A stretch of 64,000 bases of DNA, taken from assembly GCF_000384395.1 (NCBI RefSeq), contig NZ_ARWE01000001.1, forward strand, positions 558,001 through 622,000. The letters are read 5' to 3'. Shown here piece by piece: positions 17,668-27,165 of this stretch. The translations under genes and the position numbers were made by a program. Every line of letters starts with the position of its first letter. The first letter of the stretch is position 1. The stretch comes from Geopsychrobacter electrodiphilus DSM 16401 (GTDB lineage Bacteria > Desulfobacterota > Desulfuromonadia > Desulfuromonadales > Geopsychrobacteraceae). Under the pieces are notes generated by a model. The model did not search any database and was not told the DNA's origin. It was given only the letters and a program-made list of their open reading frames with translations.

Positions 17668-18258
17668 TCAATAACCCGACGAACCATCAGCCCCGGGAGC
17701 GGGGACACCTCCTTCGCCTTCGGTTGCGCCAGGTTCTGTCGGGGGCCAGCTTCCCCCTGAGGAATCACTCGGCCAGCTGCCATCGTAAGTTGGCTCAGTG
17801 CCCGTCGTACCGCTACCCGAGTAAGACTCACCCCCGCCCCAACTATCCGCGGGTGGCTCAGTTCCGGCTCCGGTCCCTATGAACGGGGTGGAGTACCCAC
17901 CATCATAGCCATCATTTTTTTTATACACGGTGACAGTCACGGTTGAGCCGATCATTGCAATGCCACCACTTAAAGGGGCCTGGCTGATGACCATGCCTTC
18001 TTTCCCCGCGTACTTCGGTAGATCCTCTGTTATGCGCTTAATTTTTACGGCAAGACCGGATTGCTGCAATAGATTCAAGGCGTTCTGTTCATAGGTTCCG
18101 ACAACGCCCGGAACGCGCAGCATATCTTTTGCGGATCCGTTATATCGTTCCTGCATCGCACCCCGGTCCAATGTTCCGCTAAAAGCATTGCCGGCCACGA
18201 GCAGCATCAGCACACTGACAGCAAAGACCCTGACGCACAAAGTTGGATATGTCTTCAT
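17668..18258 (-). CDS. Exported PASTA-domain protein with Gly/Ser/Pro-rich tail
   Basis: 196 residues. A signal peptide (VFAVSVLMLLVAGNAFS) is followed by one PASTA domain at about 45-113 (RVPGVVGTYEQNALNLLQQSGL, VISQAPLSGGIAMIGSTVTVTVYKK). The last 80 residues are low-complexity G/S/T/P/E. PASTA domains bind peptidoglycan or mediate contacts in periplasmic proteins; here there is no kinase or transpeptidase domain. It is the last gene of the long minus-strand exported-protein array. AAGGGAT precedes the ATG. Confidence 0.82.
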   Translation of the reverse strand: MKTYPTLCVRVFAVSVLMLLVAGNAFSGTLDRGAMQERYNGSAKDMLRVPGVVGTYEQNALNLLQQSGLAVKIKRITEDLPKYAGKEGMVISQAPLSGGIAMIGSTVTVTVYKKNDGYDGGYSTPFIGTGAGTEPPADSWGGGESYSGSGTTGTEPTYDGSWPSDSSGGSWPPTEPGATEGEGGVPAPGADGSSGY

Positions 18259-18330
18259 ATATAATCCCTTAAAGTGAACGTTTGCATGCGCTTGATTGAC
18301 AATCGCACGGACGGGCCCGGAAATCCAACC

Positions 18331-19563
18331 CTATTCCTGTACTATTTGAACCTGTCTTATCTGGACGTTTCGTTCAGGGAACCCGCCACCGGACAAGCGG
18401 ATACCTTTCAAACGGCAGCTTTGCGGCAGCCAATCTGACAGGCCGGTTTCATAGCGATACCATGCCTTCAGTGGGACCTGAACCACCATTGATCTCAAAG
18501 ACGCAGGAGTTGTCGGACGAATAACCGAAAAAGCGCGCGAAAATTGACGCGGTGTTTCGTTCGGATTCTTTCCTGTCGGTTGGCAAATCAAGTCAAGCCG
18601 CAAGGGAAAGTCCCCTAGACCTTGAAATTTATCCTGTTGGGTTTGGCGGTTGACCCGTAGTTCGAGGGTCAGATGAGCCTGAGCAGACACTCCCTGCGCC
18701 GCAATATTTTGTTCTATCCCCGCTCGCTGATCAAGATCCTTAGCCCAGAGACGCAGCCCTTGTTCGCCGACAGAAACACCAAGCTCCTTTTGGTCCTGTG
18801 CAGCGGATATAATATTCCAGGAACGTAAGCCATCATGAAAGTGACCGTTATGGATCATGCCAATGTCAAAGGGAGGGACCCGGTTATCGTCTCGGCTCCA
18901 GCCAGGTTCGGGTTGCGCCATCTGGACGACACGAACGCTATTATCCCGCTCTTGTAACATCAAATTAAGGGGACCACGAGCATAGGTGACACCACGCCCT
19001 GTCGAGCGCATCGGGTCAATGGGCGGGTGAGCCCAAAAAGCCCTGACCGGAAACCGGCGATATTCGGCTTTGAGCGGTTTTTTGAGTTCGACCACCAGAT
19101 AGAGCAGGTTCCCCTGACTCTTGGCTGAAACACCAATATGCCACTGATACTCGATATAGTCCTGATTGCTCATCAGAATTGGCCCGCTTGATAAATGTTG
19201 CATCTTGGCGTTGGTATCGTTTGGCCAGCGATCAAACAGCATCACGTCCATTTCGGGCAGGCCAAGATTTGGCATGCGTAGCCCGAAGGTATAGGATTCA
19301 CCGGGTTCGGCATCGACCAGATAAATAATGTGGCGTCCGCCCTTTATGGAAAAGCCTCCACGAGCTAACGGACTGCTGTTGCCAAAGTCGATCTGACCAA
19401 AGTACAGCTGTCCGTCGGCAGGAAGTGCCACCACCGGCGAAGCTGATGTCCCACCGATCTGAGCCGAGAACGCCGGGACCAGGGTGCTCGCAAGACAAAG
19501 CGCGACCAGCCCCAGAAAACGCGCCCCATGGATTGAGAGCCTGCGCAAAAGATCAGCTTCCAT
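18331..19563 (-). CDS. Large exported protein of unknown function
   Basis: 410 residues from the ATG at 19563, which overlaps the end of the CsgG-like gene by 11 bp. Longer frames to 19659 exist, but the start inside the overlap gives a clean signal peptide (LRRLSIHGARFLGLVALCLASTLVPAFSA). The mature part is beta-rich and I recognise no family. Phrases such as GESYTFGLRMP and HIGVSAKSQGNLLYLVVEL suggest carbohydrate-binding-like or jelly-roll folds, but this is only an impression. Translational coupling to the CsgG-like lipoprotein implies joint function at the outer membrane or surface. Confidence 0.75.
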   Translation of the reverse strand: MEADLLRRLSIHGARFLGLVALCLASTLVPAFSAQIGGTSASPVVALPADGQLYFGQIDFGNSSPLARGGFSIKGGRHIIYLVDAEPGESYTFGLRMPNLGLPEMDVMLFDRWPNDTNAKMQHLSSGPILMSNQDYIEYQWHIGVSAKSQGNLLYLVVELKKPLKAEYRRFPVRAFWAHPPIDPMRSTGRGVTYARGPLNLMLQERDNSVRVVQMAQPEPGWSRDDNRVPPFDIGMIHNGHFHDGLRSWNIISAAQDQKELGVSVGEQGLRLWAKDLDQRAGIEQNIAAQGVSAQAHLTLELRVNRQTQQDKFQGLGDFPLRLDLICQPTGKNPNETPRQFSRAFSVIRPTTPASLRSMVVQVPLKAWYRYETGLSDWLPQSCRLKGIRLSGGGFPERNVQIRQVQIVQE

Positions 19564-20281
19564 ACCGGGACGCCAATTGGTAGACCGCCTCTTCAATGCA
19601 GGCGCGAAGGGCTTTATCAACCCCTTCTTTTTTGTCATGCGAGACACTCGCATTGGCACTGCCCAGTTTGCCGTTGGTCATCGAATTTAAAAAACCGCCT
19701 AACCCCGAGACAGAGTACCCGCCCTCGTTGATTTTCTTTCGCACATTGACCGCATCAATGACAGCTCCTGTCGCAGCATCGAGCACCCGCACGTCCAGCC
19801 CGATTTCGCCCTTTTCGCCGCTGGATTCAACTCCCAGGCCTTTAACCGTGCCCGCGATTCCGGTGCGGCTTTCAGTCGGGTTCGCTTCGGTGACGACTCC
19901 GACAAAGATGTAGTCAGCCCCCGTCAACTTTTTGTTGCCAGAATTTCCGGTCGTCATCCCTTGCTGATTCAGTTGCTTTTCGCGATAGACGCTCTCTTCG
20001 AGGCGTTGACGCTCCATGACCAGAAACGTGTGCGATTTGACCAGCGCTGTTGTAAACATGTCGGTTGAAGACTGGGCCGAAATTTCAGGCACCTCGCTTT
20101 TAAATTCATAAATCGTGACCGTTTTTTTTGGTCCTTGATGCTGAGGCAGATTCGCCAGCTTTCGTGATGTCGCTGAATTGTCAGCGACAGGGGCGCTCTC
20201 CATCATGCAAGCCGAAAAACTCAGAGAAACAAGCATCAACACCCCGGCACATATTATCCTGCGCAATACAGTTTTAAACAT
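19553..20281 (-). CDS. CsgG/HfaB-family lipoprotein
   Basis: 242 residues. The lipobox LSFSAC (cysteine near residue 25) marks an outer-membrane or periplasmic lipoprotein. The body matches the CsgG family: TVTIYEFKSEVPEIS, LVMERQRLEESVYREKQLN, TGADYIFVGVVTEANP, GLDVRVLDAATGAVIDAVNVRKKI. CsgG forms the curli secretion pore, and HfaB helps anchor holdfast. No curlin, csgE or csgF is seen nearby, so the cargo may be other proteins of this array. GAAGGAG precedes the ATG. Confidence 0.85.
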   Translation of the reverse strand: MFKTVLRRIICAGVLMLVSLSFSACMMESAPVADNSATSRKLANLPQHQGPKKTVTIYEFKSEVPEISAQSSTDMFTTALVKSHTFLVMERQRLEESVYREKQLNQQGMTTGNSGNKKLTGADYIFVGVVTEANPTESRTGIAGTVKGLGVESSGEKGEIGLDVRVLDAATGAVIDAVNVRKKINEGGYSVSGLGGFLNSMTNGKLGSANASVSHDKKEGVDKALRACIEEAVYQLASRYGS

Positions 20282-20367
20282 AGATTACTCCTTCTCTTTT
20301 TAGAAATATCAAAAGGTTAATTCACAATAATGCCCAATAAAGGAGACCCCACTCTCCCTAAAATCCT

Positions 20368-22674
20368 TCATTTCGTCCCGGACACACAGCAGCTATTTGG
20401 AACGGCATGCGGCGCGCTTGTTTTCAGCCAACAATTGGGTTGTGGCCCTTGTAGCGTATTCGGTTTGACATACGTCCATGCCTTGCAGAGTGCATCATCC
20501 TGGCACGCCTTTTGGCACAGGGCAGCATCATCTGATGCAGGGATAATATGCTTGAAATCACCCCCACCGGGACGATCCGTATTCTGCTCCAGGCCGTTGG
20601 CATCGGCAGCGATTGGCTTAACCTCAAAAGACAATACTTCATCGACAACGCTGTCCGACTTCAACTCAATATTTTTGATCACTTTTTGAACCATTCCCTC
20701 AATGCCGACAGGGATAACATAGAGATCATAATGACCCGCGTCGAGTTTTACGTTCATTGGCGTGGCATCACCAACATAAGGCATCGTTGCAAAAATATCC
20801 TTCGGACTCCCTGCTTTTCTTATATTGACTTCTGCTGTTGCTGCTTTGCCGCCAACCAGCACTGTCACCCGCATCGTACCGGATTCAAAGACAACCGTTT
20901 TCTCCACAGTCATCCCTCCGGATAAGACATCATTCTCCTCGCTATAGGGCGTGATTGATGAATTGGGGATCTGCACAATCAATCTGTATTTCCCCGGTAG
21001 CAGCTTCACATCATAAGGTGTCTTGACGCCATTCATGGTGAATGTCGAATAGGTGGAGGTGTCGAAAACTGTTTTGTTCGTGGCGACATTTTTAACCCTG
21101 ATTTGAACCACGGCTTGTTTGCCGTTTTCAGTCGCCGTTATATGTAGGGTGGACTGATCGAAATCCAGTGTCTTCTCCACCGTCTTACCCGATTCGATTT
21201 TTATATTATCCAGCTTGATCGGATCAACACCTTGCAACCCGGCAGGTAGGGTCTCGAGATGGTAAACTCCGGGCTTGAGGTGCCAAATATGTGCCGGTTT
21301 TACGCCTGTATCATTTGTGAGTTCGGTCAAGCCGATCTCGCCATTCCCAACAAGCTTCACCCAGGCATTTACCGGCTTACCGTTGGCGCGCAGGGTCAGC
21401 TTCAGCATGCCCGGTCCCTTGGACTTCACCGCCTTGCGCGTGGATTTCAATAACTCCTTAGCATTGCTCGCCTGAAAATACTCGCCGTCCCCCGCCTTGG
21501 CCATACATTGTAACTGCGCGCTTTCTTCCTTACTCAAGCCGAAGCCGACAGTGTGGAGAATGAACTTAAGACCGTCTTTCTTCGCCGCAGCAACCGCCTT
21601 GCATGGATCGGCGTTACAGCTTTCAATACCATCACTCACTAGAATAATTGTTGAAGCCTGTTTTTCGGATTGCAACATCTTGAATGCCTGAGTCACCGAT
21701 TTCGTAAGCGGTGTTTTTCCCAACGCATTCAAACCTTTTACCGCATCCAACACGGCTTGTTGGTGATTAGCACCGAGCTTCACCAATGTTTCCACATCAT
21801 TACAATCGCCCTTGCGTCGATGCCCATAGGCAATCAGACCGATGCGGCTATTGCTTGGCAATTCTGGCACCAGCTTGGCCATCACTTCTTTGGCGATAGT
21901 GATTTTGGGCGTGCCTTTTATCTGCCCCCACATACTGCCGGAAGCATCAAGGATAAAAAGAGTATTGTTTGATTCGGAAGTTTTTTTGACTGGTGTTTTC
22001 TTTATAACGCCCATCTCCATTGGAGTCCAACTGCCATCCGGTCCTCGGTCGAGGATCTTGCATTGCCCGCTATTCAACGCATGCTGCCATGGATTCTCTA
22101 TGGTTTTGCCATCGACTGTGGTCAGGGTTTTCGTCACCATTTTGCCTTCGACCAATTCTGAACTGCTTTTGGTTTTAATACTGTCGGCGGTAGCCACCAA
22201 CCGATCGAAATCAGCAATATCCTGACGTGTTTCTTCATCAAGGGCGCAGTCCTGACGGCTTTTCGCTGTCATTGAGGTCGTTGTCTGGCATAAGCCTTGA
22301 GCATCAGGGCCTTTAATTTCAAAAGTAACGACCATCTTGGCTTTCTTCTCAGCGCGCTGCGCAGGAGTCATCTCTTGCAACTTTTTTTCAACTTCTGCCT
22401 GATAAGCCTCAGCCTTCTGCTTTTGTGCATCAGTCATTTTGCTCATTTCCGCTTCCGTTGGAGCGTTGATTGCGAAAAAGGGATGCGGCCTTTGGCAACG
22501 GAAAGGCGTACAAACTGCCAGGTGGTCGCCATAAGCCGTACCGCAGGTATCCGGCACCTGCATCTCGGCCAACAGCGGACGTTGTTCAGCAGGGGCGGCC
22601 CACAGAGGCAGCGGTGTCAACAGCAACACCAAAAACAGAGCCAGTACACATTGTTTCAAACCTGCGGATGTCAT
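20368..22674 (-). CDS. Exported von Willebrand A protein with beta repeats and C-terminal PAN/Apple domain
   Basis: 768 residues from the ATG at 22674 (AAGGGG upstream; a GTG 18 nt earlier is less likely). A signal peptide ends near LPLWAA. Residues about 240-415 form a vWA domain with an intact MIDAS start DASGSMWG, then TPLTKS and VSDGIESC. After this come about four repeats of a prealbumin- or carboxypeptidase-regulatory-like beta domain, each ending near VEKTLDF/VEKTVVFE. The last 70 residues look like a PAN/Apple domain (CQKACQDDALCKAWTY, then CWLK and CC). All parts are adhesion modules, so a surface or periplasmic adhesin is likely. Confidence 0.85.
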   Translation of the reverse strand: MTSAGLKQCVLALFLVLLLTPLPLWAAPAEQRPLLAEMQVPDTCGTAYGDHLAVCTPFRCQRPHPFFAINAPTEAEMSKMTDAQKQKAEAYQAEVEKKLQEMTPAQRAEKKAKMVVTFEIKGPDAQGLCQTTTSMTAKSRQDCALDEETRQDIADFDRLVATADSIKTKSSSELVEGKMVTKTLTTVDGKTIENPWQHALNSGQCKILDRGPDGSWTPMEMGVIKKTPVKKTSESNNTLFILDASGSMWGQIKGTPKITIAKEVMAKLVPELPSNSRIGLIAYGHRRKGDCNDVETLVKLGANHQQAVLDAVKGLNALGKTPLTKSVTQAFKMLQSEKQASTIILVSDGIESCNADPCKAVAAAKKDGLKFILHTVGFGLSKEESAQLQCMAKAGDGEYFQASNAKELLKSTRKAVKSKGPGMLKLTLRANGKPVNAWVKLVGNGEIGLTELTNDTGVKPAHIWHLKPGVYHLETLPAGLQGVDPIKLDNIKIESGKTVEKTLDFDQSTLHITATENGKQAVVQIRVKNVATNKTVFDTSTYSTFTMNGVKTPYDVKLLPGKYRLIVQIPNSSITPYSEENDVLSGGMTVEKTVVFESGTMRVTVLVGGKAATAEVNIRKAGSPKDIFATMPYVGDATPMNVKLDAGHYDLYVIPVGIEGMVQKVIKNIELKSDSVVDEVLSFEVKPIAADANGLEQNTDRPGGGDFKHIIPASDDAALCQKACQDDALCKAWTYVKPNTLQGPQPNCWLKTSAPHAVPNSCCVSGTK

Positions 22675-22718
22675 GCTTTTCCCCTTTGTCACAGCGTTAA
22701 ACTGACCGTTACTGACGC

Positions 22719-24590
22719 TTATTCTGTGCTCTCAAAACGCACCGTTTTCGAAGTGCTGCTGTCAGGTGGAATCTCCACATTGTGCAGAATGATCGGCTCG
22801 ACCCCCTTCGCTGGAACCGGGACAAAAGTTTGCCCCGAGCGCCCATGAAAAACGTCGATCCCCGGCTGGAAACTGACCTCTAAAGGTTGCACCCACAGGT
22901 CATAGGTTCCGGGCATAATTTTTATACCATTGTTTAATAGATTGTAGGTCGCACCGACCAGGTTGAAAGAATCATCCGTTCCGGCACGGCGGCCCTTGAT
23001 GCGCGCTTTGACGGGAAAACCATTGCGCAGCACCGTCAAGGTCAGCTTTGAGGGGGTCGGCGATTTGAACTCCAGCGTTTTTGTCAGAGTTTCACCATCT
23101 TTGATGCTCAGCAACAGGTTGCTTCGCTCAAAGGTCGGATACGGGAAAATATCGCTATTGGTAGCACGTCCCCAAATGTGTAAGAGATAGTCCCCTTTAA
23201 GCAGTGTGATCTTCACCGGTAGCTGGTGTTCGCCATAAGAGGTTAAGCCGCGTGGATAAATTTTATAGTTGGGCTGATCCGGAAGAGTAATCTGAACATG
23301 CGCTCTGACTGGGGGGTCCATAAACAGTGCGTTAAGATCCAATGTCCCCCAGTGTTCCGGGGTGAAGGTTGCCTGCACATCCAGTGTGCGATTCGCGGCA
23401 ATATCAATAGGCTCAAGCAGCTGTTGACGCTCGGGGCCATAGACCGGCCCATCATTTAGGACGATCAGGTTGGCTCGGTACTGGCCGGGGGCCAGGCTGA
23501 CAACCAACGGTGGCGACGACGCGGCGGTGGTGAAGATTGTTGACTGACTGTTCCCCGAGCGGAAGATTTGCATCATCACTTTCTGCTCAGTTGCAAGACC
23601 ATTGACGCCGACCTTCAATTGACCGGCCTGTGTTAAAATGACCTGTTGCGTCGTAACTTTCCCGGGTTGAATCTCTACGATCTCCTGTTGTTCTCCCCCT
23701 GCATATTTCTTTGGGTTCAGCCTGAGCTGATAGCGTCCGGCAGGGAGAGGAACATCAACCGTCGAGGTGCTGAATTTGTGGAGCCCATTTTTGGGAAACC
23801 CGGTTGAGTTCGACCGACCTCTGGAGTTATCGGCGGCCATCAATGAGTAAAACACCGGATTCTCAGGGGTGGGGCCGACCAGATGCAGAGTCCCTTCACC
23901 CTGCACCACTGGCGGCGGCGGTGTCGATGATAGCGGCGGCTCAAAGGTCAAGGTTTGACGAAGAGATTGCCCCTTTTTGAGCGTGACTGTCGCAGTCGGT
24001 TCACGAAAGCCCCGATAATCCCCTCTGGGGGACGCGAAAACAAAGTAGCGCCCGGCGGGGAGCGGCAGCAGTAAGGGAGATGATTCGTAATGGGCCTGAC
24101 GTGCCGGATTCGCCAGCGTATCAGCGACATGGTCCTTGTCATCAAGCGGTTTCACACCGACGATCGCCTCGAGCTTCTTGCCCTTATCTGGTCCTTCCAG
24201 GGTCAGATAGAGTTTGCTGTCGGTGGGCAGGAGTTTGCGTCCTGGAAACTTGATTTCATCCATCCCGGGAATACAGGAACTCTGTTCATACGACCGCCCC
24301 TTACGAAGCGGATCTGCATCCAGCGCACTCACTCCGGCTTTGCGCCGCGCGGCATATTCATCGACACATATCTGCGGGCACTGACGAGCCTCCCGCCAAC
24401 AGATGTCCAGGTTAGCGGCATAGGTCGCTGCTGTCGTCTTGTGCGCCTTGAAACAGAGCTGCAGCTCCTTGAAACATCTGTCGTACTCTGCCTGCGGGCC
24501 TTGTGGAGAGGATACTGCCAGTAATGGACTGGCAAGGCCCAAAACCAACATCATCACACCTACAATTATTTTTATTTGTCTTTGCAACAA
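22719..24590 (-). CDS. Large exported beta-repeat protein
   Basis: 623 residues. It begins at TTG TTG with AGAGAG upstream, and the product has a clear signal peptide (IKIIVGVMMLVLGLASPLLA). Residues 28-110 are cysteine-rich (CFKELQLCFKAH, CWREARQCPQICVDEY). The remainder consists of repeated beta domains with the phrases LPAGRYFVFASP, LPAGRYQLRLNP, LAPGQYRANLIV, LKGDYLLHIWG and MPGTYDLWVQP. These resemble the repeats in the neighbouring vWA protein, which starts 45 bp downstream. They probably act together. No enzymatic motif is visible. Confidence 0.75.
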   Translation of the reverse strand: MLQRQIKIIVGVMMLVLGLASPLLAVSSPQGPQAEYDRCFKELQLCFKAHKTTAATYAANLDICWREARQCPQICVDEYAARRKAGVSALDADPLRKGRSYEQSSCIPGMDEIKFPGRKLLPTDSKLYLTLEGPDKGKKLEAIVGVKPLDDKDHVADTLANPARQAHYESSPLLLPLPAGRYFVFASPRGDYRGFREPTATVTLKKGQSLRQTLTFEPPLSSTPPPPVVQGEGTLHLVGPTPENPVFYSLMAADNSRGRSNSTGFPKNGLHKFSTSTVDVPLPAGRYQLRLNPKKYAGGEQQEIVEIQPGKVTTQQVILTQAGQLKVGVNGLATEQKVMMQIFRSGNSQSTIFTTAASSPPLVVSLAPGQYRANLIVLNDGPVYGPERQQLLEPIDIAANRTLDVQATFTPEHWGTLDLNALFMDPPVRAHVQITLPDQPNYKIYPRGLTSYGEHQLPVKITLLKGDYLLHIWGRATNSDIFPYPTFERSNLLLSIKDGETLTKTLEFKSPTPSKLTLTVLRNGFPVKARIKGRRAGTDDSFNLVGATYNLLNNGIKIMPGTYDLWVQPLEVSFQPGIDVFHGRSGQTFVPVPAKGVEPIILHNVEIPPDSSTSKTVRFESTE

Positions 24591-24607
24591 GTGTGGACTC
24601 TCTGTCC

Positions 24608-24720
24608 CTAGCGGGACCCGGGCAGAACGGTCAAAGTCATGGGACCATGGGCTACCAGTTTGCCATTGGAGATAATATTAACCTCATGACGACCGGCATC
24701 ATTTAAGAATCCCTTCCAAA
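24608..24720 (-). pseudogene. Gene fragment: C-terminal remnant of an exported protein
   Basis: A frame without a start codon reads about 37 residues (for example NDAGRHEVNIISNGKLVAHG, then PMTLTVLPGSR) and stops at 24608. The peptide looks like the last strands of a beta domain. Nothing in front of it is in frame with the DUF3592-like gene upstream. It may be what is left of a gene displaced by that gene. Low certainty. Confidence 0.4.
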
Positions 24721-25080
24721 TTAATTTTTCTTTGCACTGCGCACAAGTTCTACCAAGTATTCCATCGCCGAAATTTTCGGGTTATTGGGGAGGTAAACGA
24801 TATCGACTTCTGAACCTATAGGGGTTTCCTGATAACAATCGTAGGATACATAAATGGTATGCGAAATAGCCTCACCTGATTCTGTTTTGAACACATAACT
24901 AATTCTATATCTAGTTACGCCTCTAGAATTAGAACGCAAAATTTGTTGTCGATCACTGACAGTTGCCTTGGATTTTTTACCATTTTTGGACAGTTGAAGT
25001 AATTCTTTCCCCCGTTTCCTTGAATAAAGAAACAGCAACACCGGGATGATAAAAATAATAAGAAACCAAAACATACTCAT
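24721..25080 (-). CDS. DUF3592-like membrane-anchored protein
   Basis: 119 residues: one N-terminal transmembrane helix (MFWFLIIFIIPVLLFLYSR) and a small beta domain (SKATVSDRQQ, RYRISYVFKTESGEAISHTIYVSY, GSEVDIVYLPNNP) typical of DUF3592 proteins. Function unknown. GAGGG lies before two closely spaced ATG codons (25080 and 25074); the second has better spacing. It is noticeably more A/T-rich than its neighbours, hinting at separate acquisition. Confidence 0.75.
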   Translation of the reverse strand: MSMFWFLIIFIIPVLLFLYSRKRGKELLQLSKNGKKSKATVSDRQQILRSNSRGVTRYRISYVFKTESGEAISHTIYVSYDCYQETPIGSEVDIVYLPNNPKISAMEYLVELVRSAKKN

Positions 25081-25178
25081 AACCCTCTTTTGGTGTGATA
25101 CAAAATCTTTGCTTGCATCATAAAAGGCCTGTCATTGAACGATGCGAAGCTGTACGCGCGACAGCTGAAAAACGGTAT

Positions 25179-25859
25179 TTATTTGCCCAAACTTTTCAAA
25201 AGAGCTCCCATGCCACCAAGTTGCTGAGGTTTTGAAGGCAGCTCGAATACGGAATTTTGGATATGATCTTTATTCATCGACTGCAGGCGCATAACGTCAT
25301 CCATTCTCAGCAGGGCCATACTTTTTATGGATGCATCTTGTTGAAACCGATTCGTCGGATCTTCTGCCATCATTCCAAACGAAGATTTACTGATCTCCAC
25401 AACACCTAAAACCGCCGCCTGTAAATCTTTATCCTGGCCCAGCACGACTTCATGCTGCTTTCCGTGGTCAACAAAGCGATAGACCTTGCCCTTGATGCCC
25501 GCAATGGTTTCAGTTTTCCCGGTGTCCTCATATTTGATCGGAGCCTGCTCGCCGGGGTTGCTTTTGCCTCCCTTGCCCATGGCAGCCATCATTCCGGCCA
25601 ACTGACCCATATCCTGAACAGTTTTGCCGGTAATGGAATAGACCTTGTCATCCAATTTCAGCATACTCATCTCGTGCTTGGCGTTAGCGCTTGCCATATC
25701 GACACGAACATGCTGCTTGTCCTTGTAGTGGATGGTCTGCGTGCTGTTGCCTTTAGGCGAGGTCATTTTATAGATTGCCGTCACATCCGCTGACGCAACC
25801 TGTGCTCCGCTCATCATGATCGCTGTAGCGACCAGACATAAATAAACACCTTGTTTCAT
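25179..25859 (-). CDS. Exported DUF4412-like protein
   Basis: 226 residues from the ATG at 25859 with AAAGGG upstream. A signal peptide (LCLVATAIMMSGAQVASA) precedes a domain beginning DVTAIYKMTSPKGN, with KQHVRVDM, DDKVYSITGKTVQDM and the ETIAGIKGKVYRFVDHGKQHEVVLGQDKDL block. It is paralogous to the protein at 34389-35003 (ADVTAKYKI, RKETIAGITGEVFQV, SHEAVIGQNKQL). The pair sits near both ends of the array. The fold resembles DUF4412, a periplasmic family of unknown function. Confidence 0.78.
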   Translation of the reverse strand: MKQGVYLCLVATAIMMSGAQVASADVTAIYKMTSPKGNSTQTIHYKDKQHVRVDMASANAKHEMSMLKLDDKVYSITGKTVQDMGQLAGMMAAMGKGGKSNPGEQAPIKYEDTGKTETIAGIKGKVYRFVDHGKQHEVVLGQDKDLQAAVLGVVEISKSSFGMMAEDPTNRFQQDASIKSMALLRMDDVMRLQSMNKDHIQNSVFELPSKPQQLGGMGALLKSLGK

Positions 25860-25954
25860 GATCATGCCCTTTCTCATCGTCCGTTGTATCAAGGAAAATT
25901 TTTCCGCTGAGTTCGCCAGATCCTCACAATCTGGCCTGATAGCTTATCCTGAGC

Positions 25955-27070
25955 TCATTGAAACCCACAGCTGACTGTGGCGGGACCAAACGGAGTTGTT
26001 TCAAATTTCCCTTCTTTCGTCAGGCTGTTATTGTGCATGAATGCCACATCCTCATCCGCAGTTCGAATCGTTGCGCTTATTTTTGCAGTGCTCGCCATGA
26101 CCTCCCCGCCACGGCCGCAGGCATATGGCCCGCCAGCCATTTTTACACCATGGCCAGCACGCTCAATGCTGTGCGGGATTGGGGCAAAATGAACCGGAAA
26201 AGAGCGTGTCTGCCCTGCGGGAACTGCCGGTATTGTCAACTCCTGTGACATGGAACACAGCGGCCAGGATGCGCATGTCCCGACGCGATTATACTGTGCA
26301 CCACGACTGCTCCTGGCACTGGTTATGGCCTCTTTGGCACTCATTAAGTTAACGGCCATGGTCATGGGTCGACTATTTTGTGAGCCGTTATTTTTTACTT
26401 TTATGGTCGCAGCCAGAGATACGGGGTGGATTGTCCCTTCGTCCAGAGAGCCACCACCATGCCAGGTTTCCGTCAAACGCACAGCATCAATACTGGCAAC
26501 CTCAAGGTCTATCTTGGGGTCAATCGGGATACGGAAACCATTCGACGGGCCAACCGCGTTGTCGGTCATATTGGCGTCAGTGAACGGGGCGCCATTGACT
26601 TTACGTATGGCAAATGCGGGTGCCCACCACATGGAGTTGCTGCGCTGGTCGAAGTGAATATTGTGGTCGCTGCTCCGACTTGAGCTCGGCAAGGTCAGGG
26701 TAATAACGGCGGGTAGTTTCTGCCCTGGATTCAGGGTGAGAACGCCAGTGCTGGCGGTTGTCGGGTTGCGACCGACCATGTAGTGGACCCGGACGCTTTC
26801 AGTGGTCTGTCCCTGGTTTTCGACCTCAAGCAATGCCATGACCCGTTCGCCGAGACTGCGGTCGATTTGTCCGGAAGGTTTGACGTTGAACTGCTTAAAA
26901 GTCAGCTTCAATTGTGCGCGTGTTTGACTGAGTGGACGGACTGTAGGCTTTGAAAGCTTAAACTGTGCCTTATGCGGCACCAAAGACGGGAAGCCACCGG
27001 CAAATGCGGCACTCCCACCGCAAAACAAAAATACCAGCAACCAACTCAAAATTAATCTCATTTTTTTCAT
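25955..27070 (-). CDS. Exported CARDB-like beta protein
   Basis: 371 residues with a signal peptide (LILSWLLVFLFCGGSAAFA). The region 50-135 resembles CARDB/adhesion beta domains (ERVMALLEVENQGQTTESVRVHYMV, LNPGQKLPAVITLTLP), and a second such domain follows near 215-330. Cysteines pair up at 275-283 and near the C-terminus. No enzymatic motif. The N-terminal style (PTVRPLSQTRAQLKLTFKQFNVK) recurs in the metalloprotease and the 34-kb exported protein, suggesting shared partners. Confidence 0.72.
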   Translation of the reverse strand: MKKMRLILSWLLVFLFCGGSAAFAGGFPSLVPHKAQFKLSKPTVRPLSQTRAQLKLTFKQFNVKPSGQIDRSLGERVMALLEVENQGQTTESVRVHYMVGRNPTTASTGVLTLNPGQKLPAVITLTLPSSSRSSDHNIHFDQRSNSMWWAPAFAIRKVNGAPFTDANMTDNAVGPSNGFRIPIDPKIDLEVASIDAVRLTETWHGGGSLDEGTIHPVSLAATIKVKNNGSQNSRPMTMAVNLMSAKEAITSARSSRGAQYNRVGTCASWPLCSMSQELTIPAVPAGQTRSFPVHFAPIPHSIERAGHGVKMAGGPYACGRGGEVMASTAKISATIRTADEDVAFMHNNSLTKEGKFETTPFGPATVSCGFQ

Positions 27071-27165
27071 AATTTTAACCCTCTCGATAGAATATATGAG
27101 TCATGCAATCAATTGCGACAGGTGATAGATTCACCCCTCTACATTTAAGCACAGGCCCAAAAAGA

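Noticed and set aside
19553-20281. Classical curli operon
   Set aside because: Only a CsgG-like lipoprotein is present; no curlin repeats (SX5QXGXGNXA), csgE or csgF were seen nearby.
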